From contig NZ_CP098805.1 in NCBI RefSeq assembly GCF_023821985.2, positions 4,216,001 through 4,280,000 on the forward strand: a DNA stretch of 64,000 nucleotides. Reading direction: 5' to 3'. This DNA is from Dyadobacter chenhuakuii. Lineage in GTDB: Bacteria; Bacteroidota; Bacteroidia; Cytophagales; Spirosomataceae. This document shows, one piece after another, positions 43,928 through 54,456 of the stretch. The position numbers and the translations under genes are program-made. Position 1 is the stretch's first letter. Each line of letters starts with the position of its first letter. Under the pieces are notes generated by a model. It saw only the letters and a program-made list of their open reading frames with translations, was not told where the DNA came from and made no database searches.

Positions 43928-46375
43928 ATGAAGTATTTGAAAGCTTTTGTTTCACTCGCTGCGACAATTTGCCTTGTTTATTTCCTGAACAAGCCCCTCG
44001 GCCCGGCTCCCGCATTAGGCCCGTTTTTGAGTCCGTTTACAGGGTTTGGGCAAAATGGCGACAAGGTCATTGATAAGGGAGGGGAAGAAATCCTGAAACT
44101 CAGCGGACTGAAAGAGGAAGTGACGATCCGGTACGACGACGCGGGTGTTGCCCATATTTTTGCCAAAAACAACTTTGACCTTTTCTACGCACAGGGCTTT
44201 GTAACGGCTAAGGACCGGCTCTGGCAAATGGACTTGCAAATACGCGCTGCCTCGGGGAGACTTTCGGAAGTGCTGGGCAAGGCAACATTGGAGATGGACC
44301 AGCAAAGCAGGCGGCTGGGCATGGGTTATGGTGCCGAAGCCAACATTCAGGTGGCTATGAAAGACCCGCAATCAAGGGAAGCGCTGCTAGGGTATACCGC
44401 TGGCGTGAATGCGTACATTGACCAGCTCGCGCCGAAAGATTATCCCATTGAGTTTAAGCTGCTGGGTTACAAGCCGGAAGCATGGAAGCCGATCAATACC
44501 ATGTATATGCTGGAACAGATGACATTAACATTGGCCGGGCGGTCCAATGAGCTCAATATGAGCAATGTCTTGAAGAAGTATGGCGAGAAAGTGGTCAATG
44601 ATCTGTTCCCGGATTATCCCATGTTCCAGGAAAGCCCTATTATTCCCTCAGGGACGAAGTGGGATTTTGAGCCGATTCCTATTCCTGGAAAGCCTAGTAA
44701 TCATGCCAACAGCGACAGTCTGGCCCAATTCAAAAAAATTCCCGGTGCATTAACGCAACGGGAAGCGAAACCGGAGGGGATTGGCAGTAATAACTGGGCA
44801 GTGAGCGCCGAAAAATCGATCACCGGCTATCCTATCCTTGCCAATGATCCGCACCTGGAACTCACATTGCCGTCTATTTGGTATCAGGTTCAGCTGCATT
44901 CACCGTCGATGAATGTTTATGGCGTGTCGCTGCCAGGTATTCCGAGTGTGATTATCGGTTTCAACCAGCATGTGGCCTGGGGAGTTACCAATACGGATGC
45001 AGATGTTTTTGATTTATATAAAATAAAATTCAAAGACGAATCCAGGGCGCAATACTGGCATGATAACCAATGGAAACCGACCAGGAAACGCTTGGAGCAA
45101 ATCCATGTGAAGGGACAGGCGCAGCCTTACGAAGAGGAAGTTATATACACCCATCACGGACCGGTTACAGAAACAGACAACAGCTCGGGAAAACATCCGG
45201 AATTAGCCATCAAATGGATTGGACACGAGGCCGGAAATAGCTTTCTTACATTTTATGAGCTGAATAAGGCCAAAAATTATGACGATTACCGCAAGGCACT
45301 GACCTATTATGTGGGCCCCGCGCAAAATTTTGTTTTTGCAGATAACAGCAAGAATATTGCGCTTACTGTAAATGGCAAGTTGCCTTTGAAATACAAGGAT
45401 CAAGGGAAATTTGTCCTTGATGGCACGAATGCATCGGAAGACTGGCAGGGCTGGATCCCGGCAGCACAGAACCCGTATGTGAAAAATCCAAAAAGAGGTT
45501 TCGTCAGCAGTGCAAACCAATCCTCCACTGATCCCTCCTATCCTTATTTTATCAACTGGGTTTTCGCTCCCACGGAACGCGGCGTGCGTATTAATGAGCG
45601 ACTAACGTCCATGACAAGCGCCAATGCCGATAGTTTGAGAATGTTACAAAACGATAATTTCAGTGTTTTGGCTAGAAACATTTTACCAAAACTGTTGGAA
45701 ATATTAAAACCAAAAACATTAACCCCTTCTCAGAAAGCCGCAGCCATCACACTGGCTAACTGGAACTATCAAAACGCACCTGAATCGGTTGCTACCTCTA
45801 TTTTCGAAGAATGGATGCCATTGCTGCACGCTAGCATATGGAATGATGAATTCGGTGAAAACCTGGAATATCCTACACGTGACCGAACATTATATATGAT
45901 CATCCATGAGCCTGATAAAAAATGGTTCGACAACATTACAACCCCTGAACAGGAAACGCTGGCCGATCTGACGGTGACCAGCTTTAAAGCGGCACTCGAC
46001 ACCTTAACCAAGCACCACGGACCTATGAGCCAATCGTGGCAGTGGGCGAAGGTGAAAGGGACGGAAATCAGGCATTTGAGCAGAAGTCTTAAACCATTTA
46101 ATGCACCGACGTTGAAAGTGGGTGGTGGCCGCAGCATTGTGAATGCCATTACGAAACGGAACGGACCTTCCTGGCGGATGGTGGTGGAGCTGGGGCCTGT
46201 GCCACGGGCTTATGGCATTTATCCGGGCGGACAATCGGGGAACCCGGGAAGTCCCTATTATTTGAATTTGTTAAAAAAATGGGAAAACGGGGAGCTTAAT
46301 GAGCTCATCTATCTACTTGAACCAGCCCAGAAGCATCCGCGTATGACATCCAGTGTAAAGCTTCAAAAACCTTAA
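43928..46375 (+). CDS. penicillin acylase family protein (Ntn hydrolase precursor)
   Basis: A 815-residue precursor. An N-terminal signal-like segment (LKAFVSLAATICLVYFLN) precedes the small alpha chain; the cleavage site with the nucleophilic Ser287 lies in EGIGSNNWAVS, preceded by a spacer peptide. The large beta chain begins there and contains ILANDPHLELTLPSIWY, GFNQHVAWGVTNTDAD and FVSSANQ, and finally GGQSGNPGSPYY. Members are quorum-quenching acylases or penicillin/cephalosporin acylases; the substrate is not determined by sequence. The protein should be periplasmic and self-cleaving into two subunits. Confidence 0.93.
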   Translation: MKYLKAFVSLAATICLVYFLNKPLGPAPALGPFLSPFTGFGQNGDKVIDKGGEEILKLSGLKEEVTIRYDDAGVAHIFAKNNFDLFYAQGFVTAKDRLWQMDLQIRAASGRLSEVLGKATLEMDQQSRRLGMGYGAEANIQVAMKDPQSREALLGYTAGVNAYIDQLAPKDYPIEFKLLGYKPEAWKPINTMYMLEQMTLTLAGRSNELNMSNVLKKYGEKVVNDLFPDYPMFQESPIIPSGTKWDFEPIPIPGKPSNHANSDSLAQFKKIPGALTQREAKPEGIGSNNWAVSAEKSITGYPILANDPHLELTLPSIWYQVQLHSPSMNVYGVSLPGIPSVIIGFNQHVAWGVTNTDADVFDLYKIKFKDESRAQYWHDNQWKPTRKRLEQIHVKGQAQPYEEEVIYTHHGPVTETDNSSGKHPELAIKWIGHEAGNSFLTFYELNKAKNYDDYRKALTYYVGPAQNFVFADNSKNIALTVNGKLPLKYKDQGKFVLDGTNASEDWQGWIPAAQNPYVKNPKRGFVSSANQSSTDPSYPYFINWVFAPTERGVRINERLTSMTSANADSLRMLQNDNFSVLARNILPKLLEILKPKTLTPSQKAAAITLANWNYQNAPESVATSIFEEWMPLLHASIWNDEFGENLEYPTRDRTLYMIIHEPDKKWFDNITTPEQETLADLTVTSFKAALDTLTKHHGPMSQSWQWAKVKGTEIRHLSRSLKPFNAPTLKVGGGRSIVNAITKRNGPSWRMVVELGPVPRAYGIYPGGQSGNPGSPYYLNLLKKWENGELNELIYLLEPAQKHPRMTSSVKLQKP

Positions 46376-46380
46376 TCCTC

Positions 46381-46740
46381 ATGAATTTCCTGATCATATT
46401 AGTGGTGACCGCATTGCTGCAAATTTTCGCCCCGTGGTGGGTGGTAGCCATCGTGCCATTTTTGGTTTTCCTAATGAGGCAAACCAATGCCGCCAATGCA
46501 TTCTGGACAGGATTTGCGGCTGTTGGGCTATTATGGATGGCTTATGGCTTTTATTTACACTTCATCTCCGACGGCGCCATGTCCGACCGGATTGCAGGCA
46601 TATTTTCTTTGCCCAATGGCATATTGCTCCTGCTGGTTTCAGCATTAATAGGCGGGTTAACGGGCGGATTGGCCGGATTATCGGGGCAGCTGGTGCGCCG
46701 GATGTTCATTTCTGCGCCGCCTAAAAGCATATCTTTATAA
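46381..46740 (+). CDS. small integral membrane protein, function unknown
   Basis: A 119-residue protein with four hydrophobic segments: LIILVVTALLQIF, WVVAIVPFLVFLM, FWTGFAAVGLLWMAYGFYLHF and GILLLLVSALIGGLTGGLAGL. The Gly-rich final segment and a basic tail (RRMFISAPPK) suggest a packed bundle in the inner membrane. No family is recognised. The gene starts 5 bp after the acylase stop, so it is likely co-transcribed with it. Confidence 0.78.
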   Translation: MNFLIILVVTALLQIFAPWWVVAIVPFLVFLMRQTNAANAFWTGFAAVGLLWMAYGFYLHFISDGAMSDRIAGIFSLPNGILLLLVSALIGGLTGGLAGLSGQLVRRMFISAPPKSISL

Positions 46741-46797
46741 AACGCCGCGTAATTGTTACACAGGCTCTGATATTCATTGTACTTAAACACAAATTAT

Positions 46798-46805
46798 TAT
46801 CTTTG
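46798..46805 (+). promoter_or_regulatory. -7 element of the OmpH/Skp gene
   Basis: TATCTTTG matches TAnnTTTG at 46798-46805. It puts the transcript start near 46812, so the upstream ATG at 46777 cannot be the start of this gene; GTG at 46837 is used instead. Confidence 0.6.
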
Positions 46806-46836
46806 CGGCTCGTTCAAAAAACAAAACTCAAAAAAC

Positions 46837-47457
46837 GTGAACAACAATACTTCATTGATTTGGAACATCGTGCTTTCCCTGGCTGTGGCGGTGTTATTCT
46901 TTTTACATTTTTCAGGTAAGCCTTCCGGAGATGCAGGTGCAGCAGCAGATGGTGGTGTAGTAGCAGGTCGTAAAACCGTGTACGTTCAGGTTGATTCTTT
47001 GTTGAAAAACTACGAATTCTTTAAGGATACAAGAAAAGAACTGGAAAATAAGAACTTCCAGCTTGAAAACGAATTGAATACAAAAGGCCGTTCATTGCAG
47101 AATGAAGTTCAGTTTTTTCAGCAGAGAGCACAAACAATGACGCCTGAGCAAGCACGCTCAACAGAGGCGCAATTGATGAAAAAACAGCAGGACCTGGTTG
47201 CTTACCGTGACCAATCCGCACAAGCGCTTGGCCAGGAAGAGGCTAAGAAAAACGAGGAGCTTTACAAAAACATCCGTTCTTATATTGAGAAATACAACAA
47301 AGAGAATGGTTTCGAATACGTTTTGGGTTACTCGTTAGGCGGTGGGATTTTGTTTGCTAATCCATCATTGGACGTAACACAAAAGATCCTTGACGGCCTG
47401 AACAAAGAATACAAAGGAAGCAATGCTTCAAAAGCTGATTCTACTAAAAAGAAGTAA
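46837..47457 (+). CDS. OmpH/Skp-family periplasmic chaperone
   Basis: About 206 residues from a GTG start at 46837 (VNNNTSLIWNIVLSL), chosen because the promoter motif TATCTTTG lies at 46798-46805. One signal or anchor helix (WNIVLSLAVAVLFFLHF) precedes a Gly/Ala-rich linker. Then comes the OmpH domain: KTVYVQVDSLLKNYEFFKDT, long coiled coil (about residues 70-145) rich in Glu, Gln and Lys, and the C-terminal NGFEYVLGYSLGGGILFANP with LDVTQKILDGLNKEY. Skp-like proteins hold unfolded outer-membrane proteins in the periplasm. A strong bidirectional terminator follows. Confidence 0.88.
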   Translation: MNNNTSLIWNIVLSLAVAVLFFLHFSGKPSGDAGAAADGGVVAGRKTVYVQVDSLLKNYEFFKDTRKELENKNFQLENELNTKGRSLQNEVQFFQQRAQTMTPEQARSTEAQLMKKQQDLVAYRDQSAQALGQEEAKKNEELYKNIRSYIEKYNKENGFEYVLGYSLGGGILFANPSLDVTQKILDGLNKEYKGSNASKADSTKKK

Positions 47458-47477
47458 GCAACATAAAGTAGAAAACG

Positions 47478-47516
47478 AAAGCAGGCCGCTAAACTGAATT
47501 AGCGGCCTGCTTTTTT
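47478..47516. terminator. bidirectional terminator between OmpH/Skp and sdhB
   Basis: AAAGCAGGCCGCT (47478-47490) and AGCGGCCTGCTTT (47501-47513) form a 13-bp stem with a 10-nt loop, then TTT. Both convergent genes end within 40 bp of it. Confidence 0.9.
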
Positions 47517-47542
47517 ATGTGCTATACTAAACTTACCTGGCG

Positions 47543-48310
47543 TTAAACTGCCGAAGATGAAAGCTTAGCACCAATATATTCGCGGTTCATACGGGCAATG
47601 TTTTCCTGTCCGATCTCCTTAGGACACTCCGCAGAGCACGCGCCTGTGTTCGTACAGTTCCCGAATCCTTCTGCATCCATCTGCGCCACCATTTTCTCTG
47701 CGCGAATGCTTCTTTCTGCCTGTCCCTGCGGAAGCAATGCCAGCTGGGAAATTTTTGCAGACACAAAAAGCATGGCAGACGCATTCTTACAAGCTGCCAC
47801 GCAAGCACCGCAAGCGATACAAGCTGCTGCTGCAAACGCTTCATCCGCAGCCACTTTTGGAATCGGAAGGCTGTTGGCATCCTGCGCATTACCTGTGTTT
47901 ACCGAAACAAAGCCTCCCGCAGAAATCACTCTGTCGAACGCATCGCGGTCCACAACAAGGTCCTTAATGACAGGGAATGCCTGTGCTCTCCAAGGCTCAA
48001 CTACGATCGTATCTCCGTCATTGAACGAGCGCATGTGCAACTGGCAAGTTGTTACGCCTTTCAATGGTCCGTGAGCCCTTCCGTTGATGTACATGGAACA
48101 CATTCCACAAATTCCTTCACGGCAATCGTGGTCAAATGCTACCGGCTCCTTGCCTTCCTCAATCAGTTGCTCGTTGAGGACGTCAAACATTTCCAGAAAA
48201 GACATATCCGGGGATACATGGTCCAGACTGTAATTTTCAAAATCTCCTTTTGTATTGCTATTGCTTTGTCTCCAGACTTTAAGCTTAATATGCATGTTAC
48301 CTGCACTCAT
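47543..48310 (-). CDS. sdhB: succinate dehydrogenase/fumarate reductase iron-sulfur subunit
   Basis: A 255-residue three-cluster protein that passes electrons from the FAD subunit to quinone. The 2Fe-2S site is in [15 protein letters not shown] with the distal Cys in GVTTC; the cluster-binding ferredoxin-like part has [13 protein letters not shown] and [13 protein letters not shown]. The sequence begins with the usual beta-grasp [18 protein letters not shown]. It is the third gene of the sdhCAB operon and ends in the terminator at 47478-47516. In Bacteroidetes this complex may run in either direction, depending on the quinone. Confidence 0.95.
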   Translation of the reverse strand: MSAGNMHIKLKVWRQSNSNTKGDFENYSLDHVSPDMSFLEMFDVLNEQLIEEGKEPVAFDHDCREGICGMCSMYINGRAHGPLKGVTTCQLHMRSFNDGDTIVVEPWRAQAFPVIKDLVVDRDAFDRVISAGGFVSVNTGNAQDANSLPIPKVAADEAFAAAACIACGACVAACKNASAMLFVSAKISQLALLPQGQAERSIRAEKMVAQMDAEGFGNCTNTGACSAECPKEIGQENIARMNREYIGAKLSSSAV

Positions 48311-48410
48311 TGTTGTAATAGTTAACGGTTAGTAATTAACCAATAATATTGAAACAAGCTGATAGCCGGCTGCAAACGACTCTGATCGAATGCCGACAGC
48401 CAAACGGCTT

Positions 48411-50399
48411 CTATTTATAACTCCTTTGGGCAATCTTAATATTCTCGTAAATCAACTCTTCTTTATGCAGCTCCCACTCCTCTTGCGCTTTATGCTCCCA
48501 GGCAGACACAAACATGAAGTTGTCATCATCACGCATCGCTTCTCCTTCTTCCGTCTGGTGCTCTTCGCGGAAGTGACCGCCGCAAGATTCTTCGCGCGTC
48601 AAGGCATCAATGCACATCAACTCACCCAGTTCAATAAAGTCAGCAACGCGGCCGGCCTTATCCAGTTCAGGATTGAATTCATTTTTGCCTCCCATTACTT
48701 TCACATCCTTCCAGAATTCTTTGCGAAGCTCCCGGATTTCAATGATCGCCTGCTTCAAACCCTGCTCATTACGCGCCATACCACATTTGTCCCACATAAT
48801 CTTGCCAAGACGGCGGTGGAATAACTCAGGAGAAGTTTTTCCCTGGATCGACAACAATGTGTCAATCCGGTCTGTAACTTCTTTTTCAACCTTAATAAAT
48901 TCCGGGTGGTCCGTTGGAATTTTACCAGTTCCAATTTCCTTCGCCAGATAAGCACCAATTGTATAAGGAATTACAAAATAACCATCTGCAAGTCCCTGCA
49001 TCAGCGCCGAAGCACCCAAGCGGTTTGCACCGTGATCAGAGAAATTAGCTTCTCCCAATGCATACAAACCAGGCACTGTGGTCATCAGGTTATAATCCAC
49101 CCAAAGTCCTCCCATTGTGTAATGCACCGCAGGATAGATACGCATAGGCACCTCATATGGATCTTCACCCGTAATTTGCTTGTACATATCGAAAAGGTTG
49201 CCGTATTTTTCTTTTACAACAGCCTTACCCCATGTCAGAATATCTTCCTTGGATGCATTTACAATGTTGTTTTTGTTCGCTTCCCCTCTTCCGTAACGCT
49301 CAACAGCAGCAGCAAAATCAAGGAAAACGGCCAGTTTGGATGTTCCTACACCATATCCGGCATCACATCTTTCTTTGGCAGCGCGGGAAGCGATATCACG
49401 CGGAACCAGGTTACCGAATGCAGGGTAACGACGTTCCAGGTAATAATCTCTTTCTTCTTCCGGAATTTCATTTCCGGGACGGGCATCTCCTTTTGCTTTT
49501 GGCACCCAGATCCTTCCGTCATTACGAAGGGATTCAGACATTAACGTAAGCTTGGACTGATGCTCTCCTGAAACCGGGATACAAGTCGGGTGAATTTGTG
49601 TAAAGCAAGGATTACCGAAATAAGCCCCTTTTTTATGCGCCTTCCACGCAGCAGTAACATTACTGCCCATGGCGTTGGTCGATAAGTAAAATACGTTTCC
49701 GTAACCTCCTGTGCAAAGCAACACCGCGTGGCCGCCGTGACGCTCAATTTCACCCGTAATGAGGTTTCTTGCGATGATACCACGGCATTTGCCATCGATA
49801 TTCACCACATCCAGCATTTCGTGGCGGTTGTACATTTTCACGGTTCCCATGCCCACCTGGCGCTGTAAACCTGAATATGCACCCAATAACAACTGCTGCC
49901 CGGTTTGTCCGGCAGCATAAAACGTCCGCTGAACCTGTGTTCCACCGAAAGAACGGTTGGAAAGCAAACCACCGTATTCGCGTGCAAAAGGAACCCCTGC
50001 TGCAACGCATTGGTCAATAATATTTCCCGAAACCTCGGCCAGGCGATGCACATTCCCTTCTCTCGAACGGTAGTCACCTCCTTTAATCGTATCGTAAAAA
50101 AGACGGTAAACCGAGTCACCATCGTTTTGGTAATTCTTTGCAGCATTGATCCCGCCTTGTGCAGCAATGGAGTGCGCGCGACGTGGGGAATCCTGAAAAC
50201 AGAATGCTTTTACCTTATAGCCCATTTCCGCAAGCGTAGCAGCGGCCGAAGCTCCCGCTAAACCTGTTCCTACTACAATAATTTCGAGATTACGCTTATT
50301 GGCAGGGTTTACGAGAGGAACCGAAGACTTGTATTTACTCCATTTCGTTTCAATCGGCCCCTGTGGTATTTTGGCATCCAGACTAGATGAAGTTGCCAT
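48411..50399 (-). CDS. sdhA: succinate dehydrogenase/fumarate reductase flavoprotein subunit
   Basis: A 662-residue FAD protein, the catalytic subunit of complex II. It shows the dinucleotide-binding [19 protein letters not shown], the covalent-FAD region [16 protein letters not shown], the substrate loop [12 protein letters not shown] and [23 protein letters not shown]. The C-terminal part has the [13 protein letters not shown] motif ([20 protein letters not shown]). Length and active-site residues are normal for the Bacteroidetes type B enzyme. It lies between sdhC upstream and sdhB downstream and is part of the same operon. Confidence 0.96.
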   Translation of the reverse strand: MATSSSLDAKIPQGPIETKWSKYKSSVPLVNPANKRNLEIIVVGTGLAGASAAATLAEMGYKVKAFCFQDSPRRAHSIAAQGGINAAKNYQNDGDSVYRLFYDTIKGGDYRSREGNVHRLAEVSGNIIDQCVAAGVPFAREYGGLLSNRSFGGTQVQRTFYAAGQTGQQLLLGAYSGLQRQVGMGTVKMYNRHEMLDVVNIDGKCRGIIARNLITGEIERHGGHAVLLCTGGYGNVFYLSTNAMGSNVTAAWKAHKKGAYFGNPCFTQIHPTCIPVSGEHQSKLTLMSESLRNDGRIWVPKAKGDARPGNEIPEEERDYYLERRYPAFGNLVPRDIASRAAKERCDAGYGVGTSKLAVFLDFAAAVERYGRGEANKNNIVNASKEDILTWGKAVVKEKYGNLFDMYKQITGEDPYEVPMRIYPAVHYTMGGLWVDYNLMTTVPGLYALGEANFSDHGANRLGASALMQGLADGYFVIPYTIGAYLAKEIGTGKIPTDHPEFIKVEKEVTDRIDTLLSIQGKTSPELFHRRLGKIMWDKCGMARNEQGLKQAIIEIRELRKEFWKDVKVMGGKNEFNPELDKAGRVADFIELGELMCIDALTREESCGGHFREEHQTEEGEAMRDDDNFMFVSAWEHKAQEEWELHKEELIYENIKIAQRSYK

Positions 50400-50460
50400 A
50401 TATTGAATGTTATTTAATCAAAAAGTTAATTGAAAACAGCTGCACTTGATTACAGCCTAA

Positions 50461-51132
50461 TTAATAAACCCATCCCAGGTAAATGGAAATCGGCATCAAA
50501 GCAAACAGGATCGGGACTACAATAGAAAAAGCCGTTCCCAGAAAGTTGATCGCACCATTATACTTGATGTGGTTCAGTCCCAAAGTCTGAAATGCACTTT
50601 TAAAGCCGTGGAGCAAATGCCAGAACAGCGAAATGCAGCCCAGGACATAAATCAGTACAACAAGGGGATTCTGGAAGATATCCAGCATCATTTGGTAAAG
50701 ATTCAGCTCCTCGCCTGTGGTGAACTGGTTGGTACGGTTAGGGATCCAGAAATGTGCAGTATGGATCACCAGAAATATCAACAGCAATGTGCCTAGCAAA
50801 CCCATGCTTCTGGAATACCAGGTGCTGTTCGCAGATGGATTGTTTACAGCATACTTAACCGGACGGGCCGATGCATTGTTTTTCCAGAGAATCAGTCCAT
50901 CCACAATGTGGATCAGGAACCCGGCAACCAGGCCGATCTCAAGCGTCCGTACGATGGGGTTTGTACCCATAAAATGCCCCCAATGCGTAAAGGTTTCCCC
51001 TCCGTCATTGTAAAAAATCATAGCATTTATTGTGGCATGAATCACCAGAAAGCTTATCAAAAATAATCCGGTAAGAGCCATCAGAAGTTTCTTACCAATA
51101 GAGCTCGTTAACGTTTGTGAAAACCACGACAT
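50461..51132 (-). CDS. sdhC: succinate dehydrogenase cytochrome b subunit
   Basis: A 223-residue membrane anchor of the type B (SdhC/FrdC, cytochrome b558) complex. Five hydrophobic segments are visible, for example LLMALTGLFLISFLVIHATINA, LEIGLVAGFLIHIVDGLI, LLLIFLVIHTAHFWIP and VVLIYVLGCISLFWHLLHGF. The His residues in HATINA, HIVDG, HTAHF and HLLHG are candidate heme ligands. It is the first gene of the operon, with the promoter at 51185-51216. The subunit anchors the complex in the inner membrane and passes electrons to menaquinone. Confidence 0.94.
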   Translation of the reverse strand: MSWFSQTLTSSIGKKLLMALTGLFLISFLVIHATINAMIFYNDGGETFTHWGHFMGTNPIVRTLEIGLVAGFLIHIVDGLILWKNNASARPVKYAVNNPSANSTWYSRSMGLLGTLLLIFLVIHTAHFWIPNRTNQFTTGEELNLYQMMLDIFQNPLVVLIYVLGCISLFWHLLHGFKSAFQTLGLNHIKYNGAINFLGTAFSIVVPILFALMPISIYLGWVY

Positions 51133-51184
51133 ATGAAAAACGAATCGTTTTAGTGCAAAAAAATTAGGTATATTTAGAACCTTT

Positions 51185-51216
51185 CAAAGGTATATCACAA
51201 ACCTAAGCAAGGCAAA
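51185..51216 (-). promoter_or_regulatory. promoter of the sdhCAB operon
   Basis: On the minus strand TTTG (51213-51216), 20 nt, then TACCTTTG (51185-51192) matches the Bacteroidetes consensus exactly, about 53 bp before sdhC. Confidence 0.75.
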
Positions 51217-51353
51217 AAAACCTTTCCATTTTTGTATAGCAGCCGATTATTTATAATCATTATTAAGAATTACTTAGTATGCTAAAATCATACACATTTT
51301 TGACGATATTTTTCGTTCACCTTTCTATAACGGCGATCCATTAATTTACTCGT

Positions 51354-54242
51354 ATGCGTCCTTCTCTACGATTCCTCCCGATACTTTGTTTATTACTCTT
51401 GCTATTTGCCACTTTCAATGCGCATGCGACGCACTTCCGGGCGGGAGAGATTACAGCCAGAAGGATCTCGTCACTCACTTACGAAATACGCCTGTCAGCT
51501 TATTTTGACGTTTCTGACCGTGGAAGGCAAGCCGCGGAATCGGCCAATGACATCAATTTCTATTTCGGAAGCGAAGGCCCCAGAAAAGTGGACCGGATCA
51601 GGGCTACAATACGCAACATTGGAAATAACACCACTTTCAATGAGTATGTTACCATATTCACATTCCCCGCTGCCGGAACCTACGAGATCTCGGCGGAAAT
51701 GGATAACAGAAACGCTAACACCCTTAATTTAAGAGATGGCGTGCAGACCGACGGAATTAATTTCTACGTGCATACAACACTGGAAATCAACACCGCCATC
51801 GGCACAAACCAAACACCGATTCTGTTAAATGCACCCATTGACCTTGCGGCAGTAGGGCAGCGATATATTCATAATCCCAATGCATTTGATGCCGACGGGG
51901 ACAGCTTGTCTTTCAAATTATTCACTCCCCAAAGCGGCGACGGAAGAGGAAACGGCCTGAACATTCCTTACAAAGACCCCAATATGGTAACCCCTCCGGG
52001 CAGAACGGAAGCCGGGGGTTCTCCTGCCACATTCAGTATCGATGCCATAACGGGCGATCTGGTCTGGGATGCGCCCGTGACCAAAGGCCAGTATAATGTT
52101 GCTTTCGTGGTGGAGGAATGGCGCGATGGGGTGCGGATCGGCCAGATTGTGCGCGATATGCAGATCCTGGTGGAAGATGCCCGCAATGCAAGACCGACCA
52201 TTGATCCCCTTCCTGTGATTTGCGTGGAGGCGGGAACACGAATTAATCAGCAGATAAAAGCAGTTGACAAAGACGGGAACCCGTTGATTCTGACCAGTAC
52301 AGGAGGTGTATACCAGGGTTCTCTGATCAAACCGGCATTGGCTTCGTTTAATGTGCCGGGACAAAATACGGCTGGTCAGGTGACCGGGCAATTTGTGTGG
52401 CAGACCGGCTGCGATCACATTCGATTGGAGCCTTATGACGTGCTTTTCAAAGTGGAGGACGCGCCATCCCCCGGAACGAATCCGAGCCTTTTCCGCAAGC
52501 TGGTGGATATGACCACGCTCAGCATTAAAGTTTACGGACCGAAACCGCTCGGACTAAGAGCTGTAGCAGCCACAGACCCGGCCGGAACTGCTTACCGGCT
52601 CAACTGGACTTCCTATAAATGCCCGGTTCCAGGTGCAAAGATCGTTATTTACAGGCGGGAAGGATGTTCGGATATTCCTGTTCAACCTTGTTTGACCGGC
52701 ATTCCGGCGGGATCGGGTTATGAAGAAGTGGGCAGGGTTGCTGTGGATCAGACGACATTCCTGGACAACAACAATGGTGAAGGACTTCGTGCCGGCATAT
52801 CTTACAGTTACAGGATCGTTGTTGAATTCCCCCGCCCGGGAACGAACATTAATGAGCCGGGCAGCTTGGTAGGCGGCGGAGAAAGCATTGCATCGGACGA
52901 GTTCTGCTTGAATTTGCCGATGCTGGCTCCCGTTATTACAAATGTTACTGTTGATTCTACCAGTGAAACAAAAGGGGTTATTACAGTAAAATGGACAAAA
53001 CCTGCGGCTTCGTCCGGACTTCCTGCACAATATCGCCTGTTCAGGGCAGTAGGACAAAACGGAACGGCATTTACTCAGATCGCAACCATCAACACAAACC
53101 TCACCCCAGGCGCTGCTGACACCATTTTCGTGGACAGAAACCTGAACACATTGGCGAATGCCTATAACTACAAGCTCGAATATTACGCTACACAAGGCGG
53201 GCAGCTGGTTAAAATGGACGACATTAAAACAGCCAGTTCGGTAAGGTTGGAACAAGGTGCCGCTGAGCCTAACCGCATCCGTCTGAACTGGTCGGCGCTT
53301 GTTCCCTGGGAAAATGGCAACCAGACGCACCGGGTCTACCGCGAAGACAAAAGGCGGCCGGGAACATTCAACCGCATTGCTGATGTGACCGTGCAAGGTC
53401 CGCAAACGTTCACTTTTACAGACGATGGTTCGGATAAATATGCAGCAGATGGAACGGTTAACACCACCATTGTCAGTGATTCAACTTATTGTTACAAAGT
53501 GGAAACCGTTGGATCGTATAACAACAGGCAGATCAAACCTGCTTTGCTATACAACTTCTCACAGATCCTGTGTGTTTCTTCATCTGATACAACCAAGCCT
53601 TGTCCACCTGTTCTGGCCATAGATCTGCTGAATTGTGATTCGTTGCAAGCACATCCGGAAGCATTCTGCAGCCCAACCGGCCTGACCAATCACCTGTCCT
53701 GGACTTACCCGCAATCAGTGAATGGAAAAGACTGTGACCCGAACGTTTCGGCTTACCGCATTTACTATGCCCGCTACGAAGGCGATGCGCCCACATTGAT
53801 CGCAACCGTTACCACGCCGCCATCGCCATTGGCAACCACATTTGCGCATGAGGGCCTTACTTCTTTTGCAGGATGTTACTATGTGACTGCCGTGAACCGG
53901 TTTGGTGCGGAAAGTGCCCCTAGCAACATTGTTTGCAAGGACAACTGCCCGATGTACGTGCTGCCCAATGTGTTTACGCCAAATGCAGATGGCAAAAACG
54001 ATGTTTTTGAGCCTTACGAATGCCCGGCTTTTGTGCAGTCACTTGAATTCAAAGCATTCAACAGATGGGGTGCACAGGTGTTTACAACCAAGGACGTCAA
54101 CATCAATTGGAATGGAAAAACCAATGGCGGAAAAGACCTCGCCGCAGGACAATATTATTATGAAGTAACCATCTTCTTTGAATCCTCAAAAAGAGAAAGC
54201 ACGCCCACAACACTCAAAGGCTGGGTGCAGATCATCAGATAG
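51354..54242 (+). CDS. giant secreted protein with type B T9SS sorting domain (pair B, copy 1)
   Basis: A 962-residue protein with a signal peptide (LPILCLLLLLFATFNAHA) followed by HFRAGEITARRISSLTYEI. The N-terminal half has beta-sandwich modules, including a cadherin-like part AVGQRYIHNPNAFDADGDSL and PVTKGQYNVAFVVEEWRDG. The C-terminal half has fibronectin type III-like repeats (LRAVAATDPAGTAYRLNW, NRIRLNWSALVPWENGNQ, NHLSWTYPQSVNGKDCDP), and the last 90 residues are the type B domain: LPNVFTPNADGKNDVFEP, AFNRWGAQVFTT, AAGQYYYEVTIFFE. It is exported by the type IX system. Its C-terminal 455 residues match the next gene with one difference. Confidence 0.88.
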   Translation: MRPSLRFLPILCLLLLLFATFNAHATHFRAGEITARRISSLTYEIRLSAYFDVSDRGRQAAESANDINFYFGSEGPRKVDRIRATIRNIGNNTTFNEYVTIFTFPAAGTYEISAEMDNRNANTLNLRDGVQTDGINFYVHTTLEINTAIGTNQTPILLNAPIDLAAVGQRYIHNPNAFDADGDSLSFKLFTPQSGDGRGNGLNIPYKDPNMVTPPGRTEAGGSPATFSIDAITGDLVWDAPVTKGQYNVAFVVEEWRDGVRIGQIVRDMQILVEDARNARPTIDPLPVICVEAGTRINQQIKAVDKDGNPLILTSTGGVYQGSLIKPALASFNVPGQNTAGQVTGQFVWQTGCDHIRLEPYDVLFKVEDAPSPGTNPSLFRKLVDMTTLSIKVYGPKPLGLRAVAATDPAGTAYRLNWTSYKCPVPGAKIVIYRREGCSDIPVQPCLTGIPAGSGYEEVGRVAVDQTTFLDNNNGEGLRAGISYSYRIVVEFPRPGTNINEPGSLVGGGESIASDEFCLNLPMLAPVITNVTVDSTSETKGVITVKWTKPAASSGLPAQYRLFRAVGQNGTAFTQIATINTNLTPGAADTIFVDRNLNTLANAYNYKLEYYATQGGQLVKMDDIKTASSVRLEQGAAEPNRIRLNWSALVPWENGNQTHRVYREDKRRPGTFNRIADVTVQGPQTFTFTDDGSDKYAADGTVNTTIVSDSTYCYKVETVGSYNNRQIKPALLYNFSQILCVSSSDTTKPCPPVLAIDLLNCDSLQAHPEAFCSPTGLTNHLSWTYPQSVNGKDCDPNVSAYRIYYARYEGDAPTLIATVTTPPSPLATTFAHEGLTSFAGCYYVTAVNRFGAESAPSNIVCKDNCPMYVLPNVFTPNADGKNDVFEPYECPAFVQSLEFKAFNRWGAQVFTTKDVNINWNGKTNGGKDLAAGQYYYEVTIFFESSKRESTPTTLKGWVQIIR

Positions 54243-54266
54243 GCCGAAATCCTTACTTCTTCCCAT

Positions 54267-54299
54267 TGTATTGCCATAGCGCTAGTTTATGGCAATACA
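54267..54299 (+). terminator. possible terminator after pair B copy 1
   Basis: TGTATTGCCATA (54267-54278) and its complement TATGGCAATACA (54288-54299) form a perfect 12-bp stem with a 9-nt loop. The T-run after it is poor (TATATGTTTT), so termination strength is uncertain. Confidence 0.5.
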
Positions 54300-54456
54300 T
54301 ATATGTTTTATAAACTTGTTTTGTAAGTTTACAATAACGCCTGTTTTATTAACTTCGGCTGCACACATTTTTATTTAAAATTTCGTTGAATCAATAGCTT
54401 GGCAGATGTATTTCTGCCTGGACCTCTATCTTAAAAAGTTCGACTCTGATATATTT

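Noticed and set aside
46777..46836. ATG at 46777 as start of the OmpH/Skp protein
   Set aside because: It lies upstream of the TATCTTTG promoter element, and the 20 extra residues do not resemble a signal peptide. GTG at 46837 fits better.
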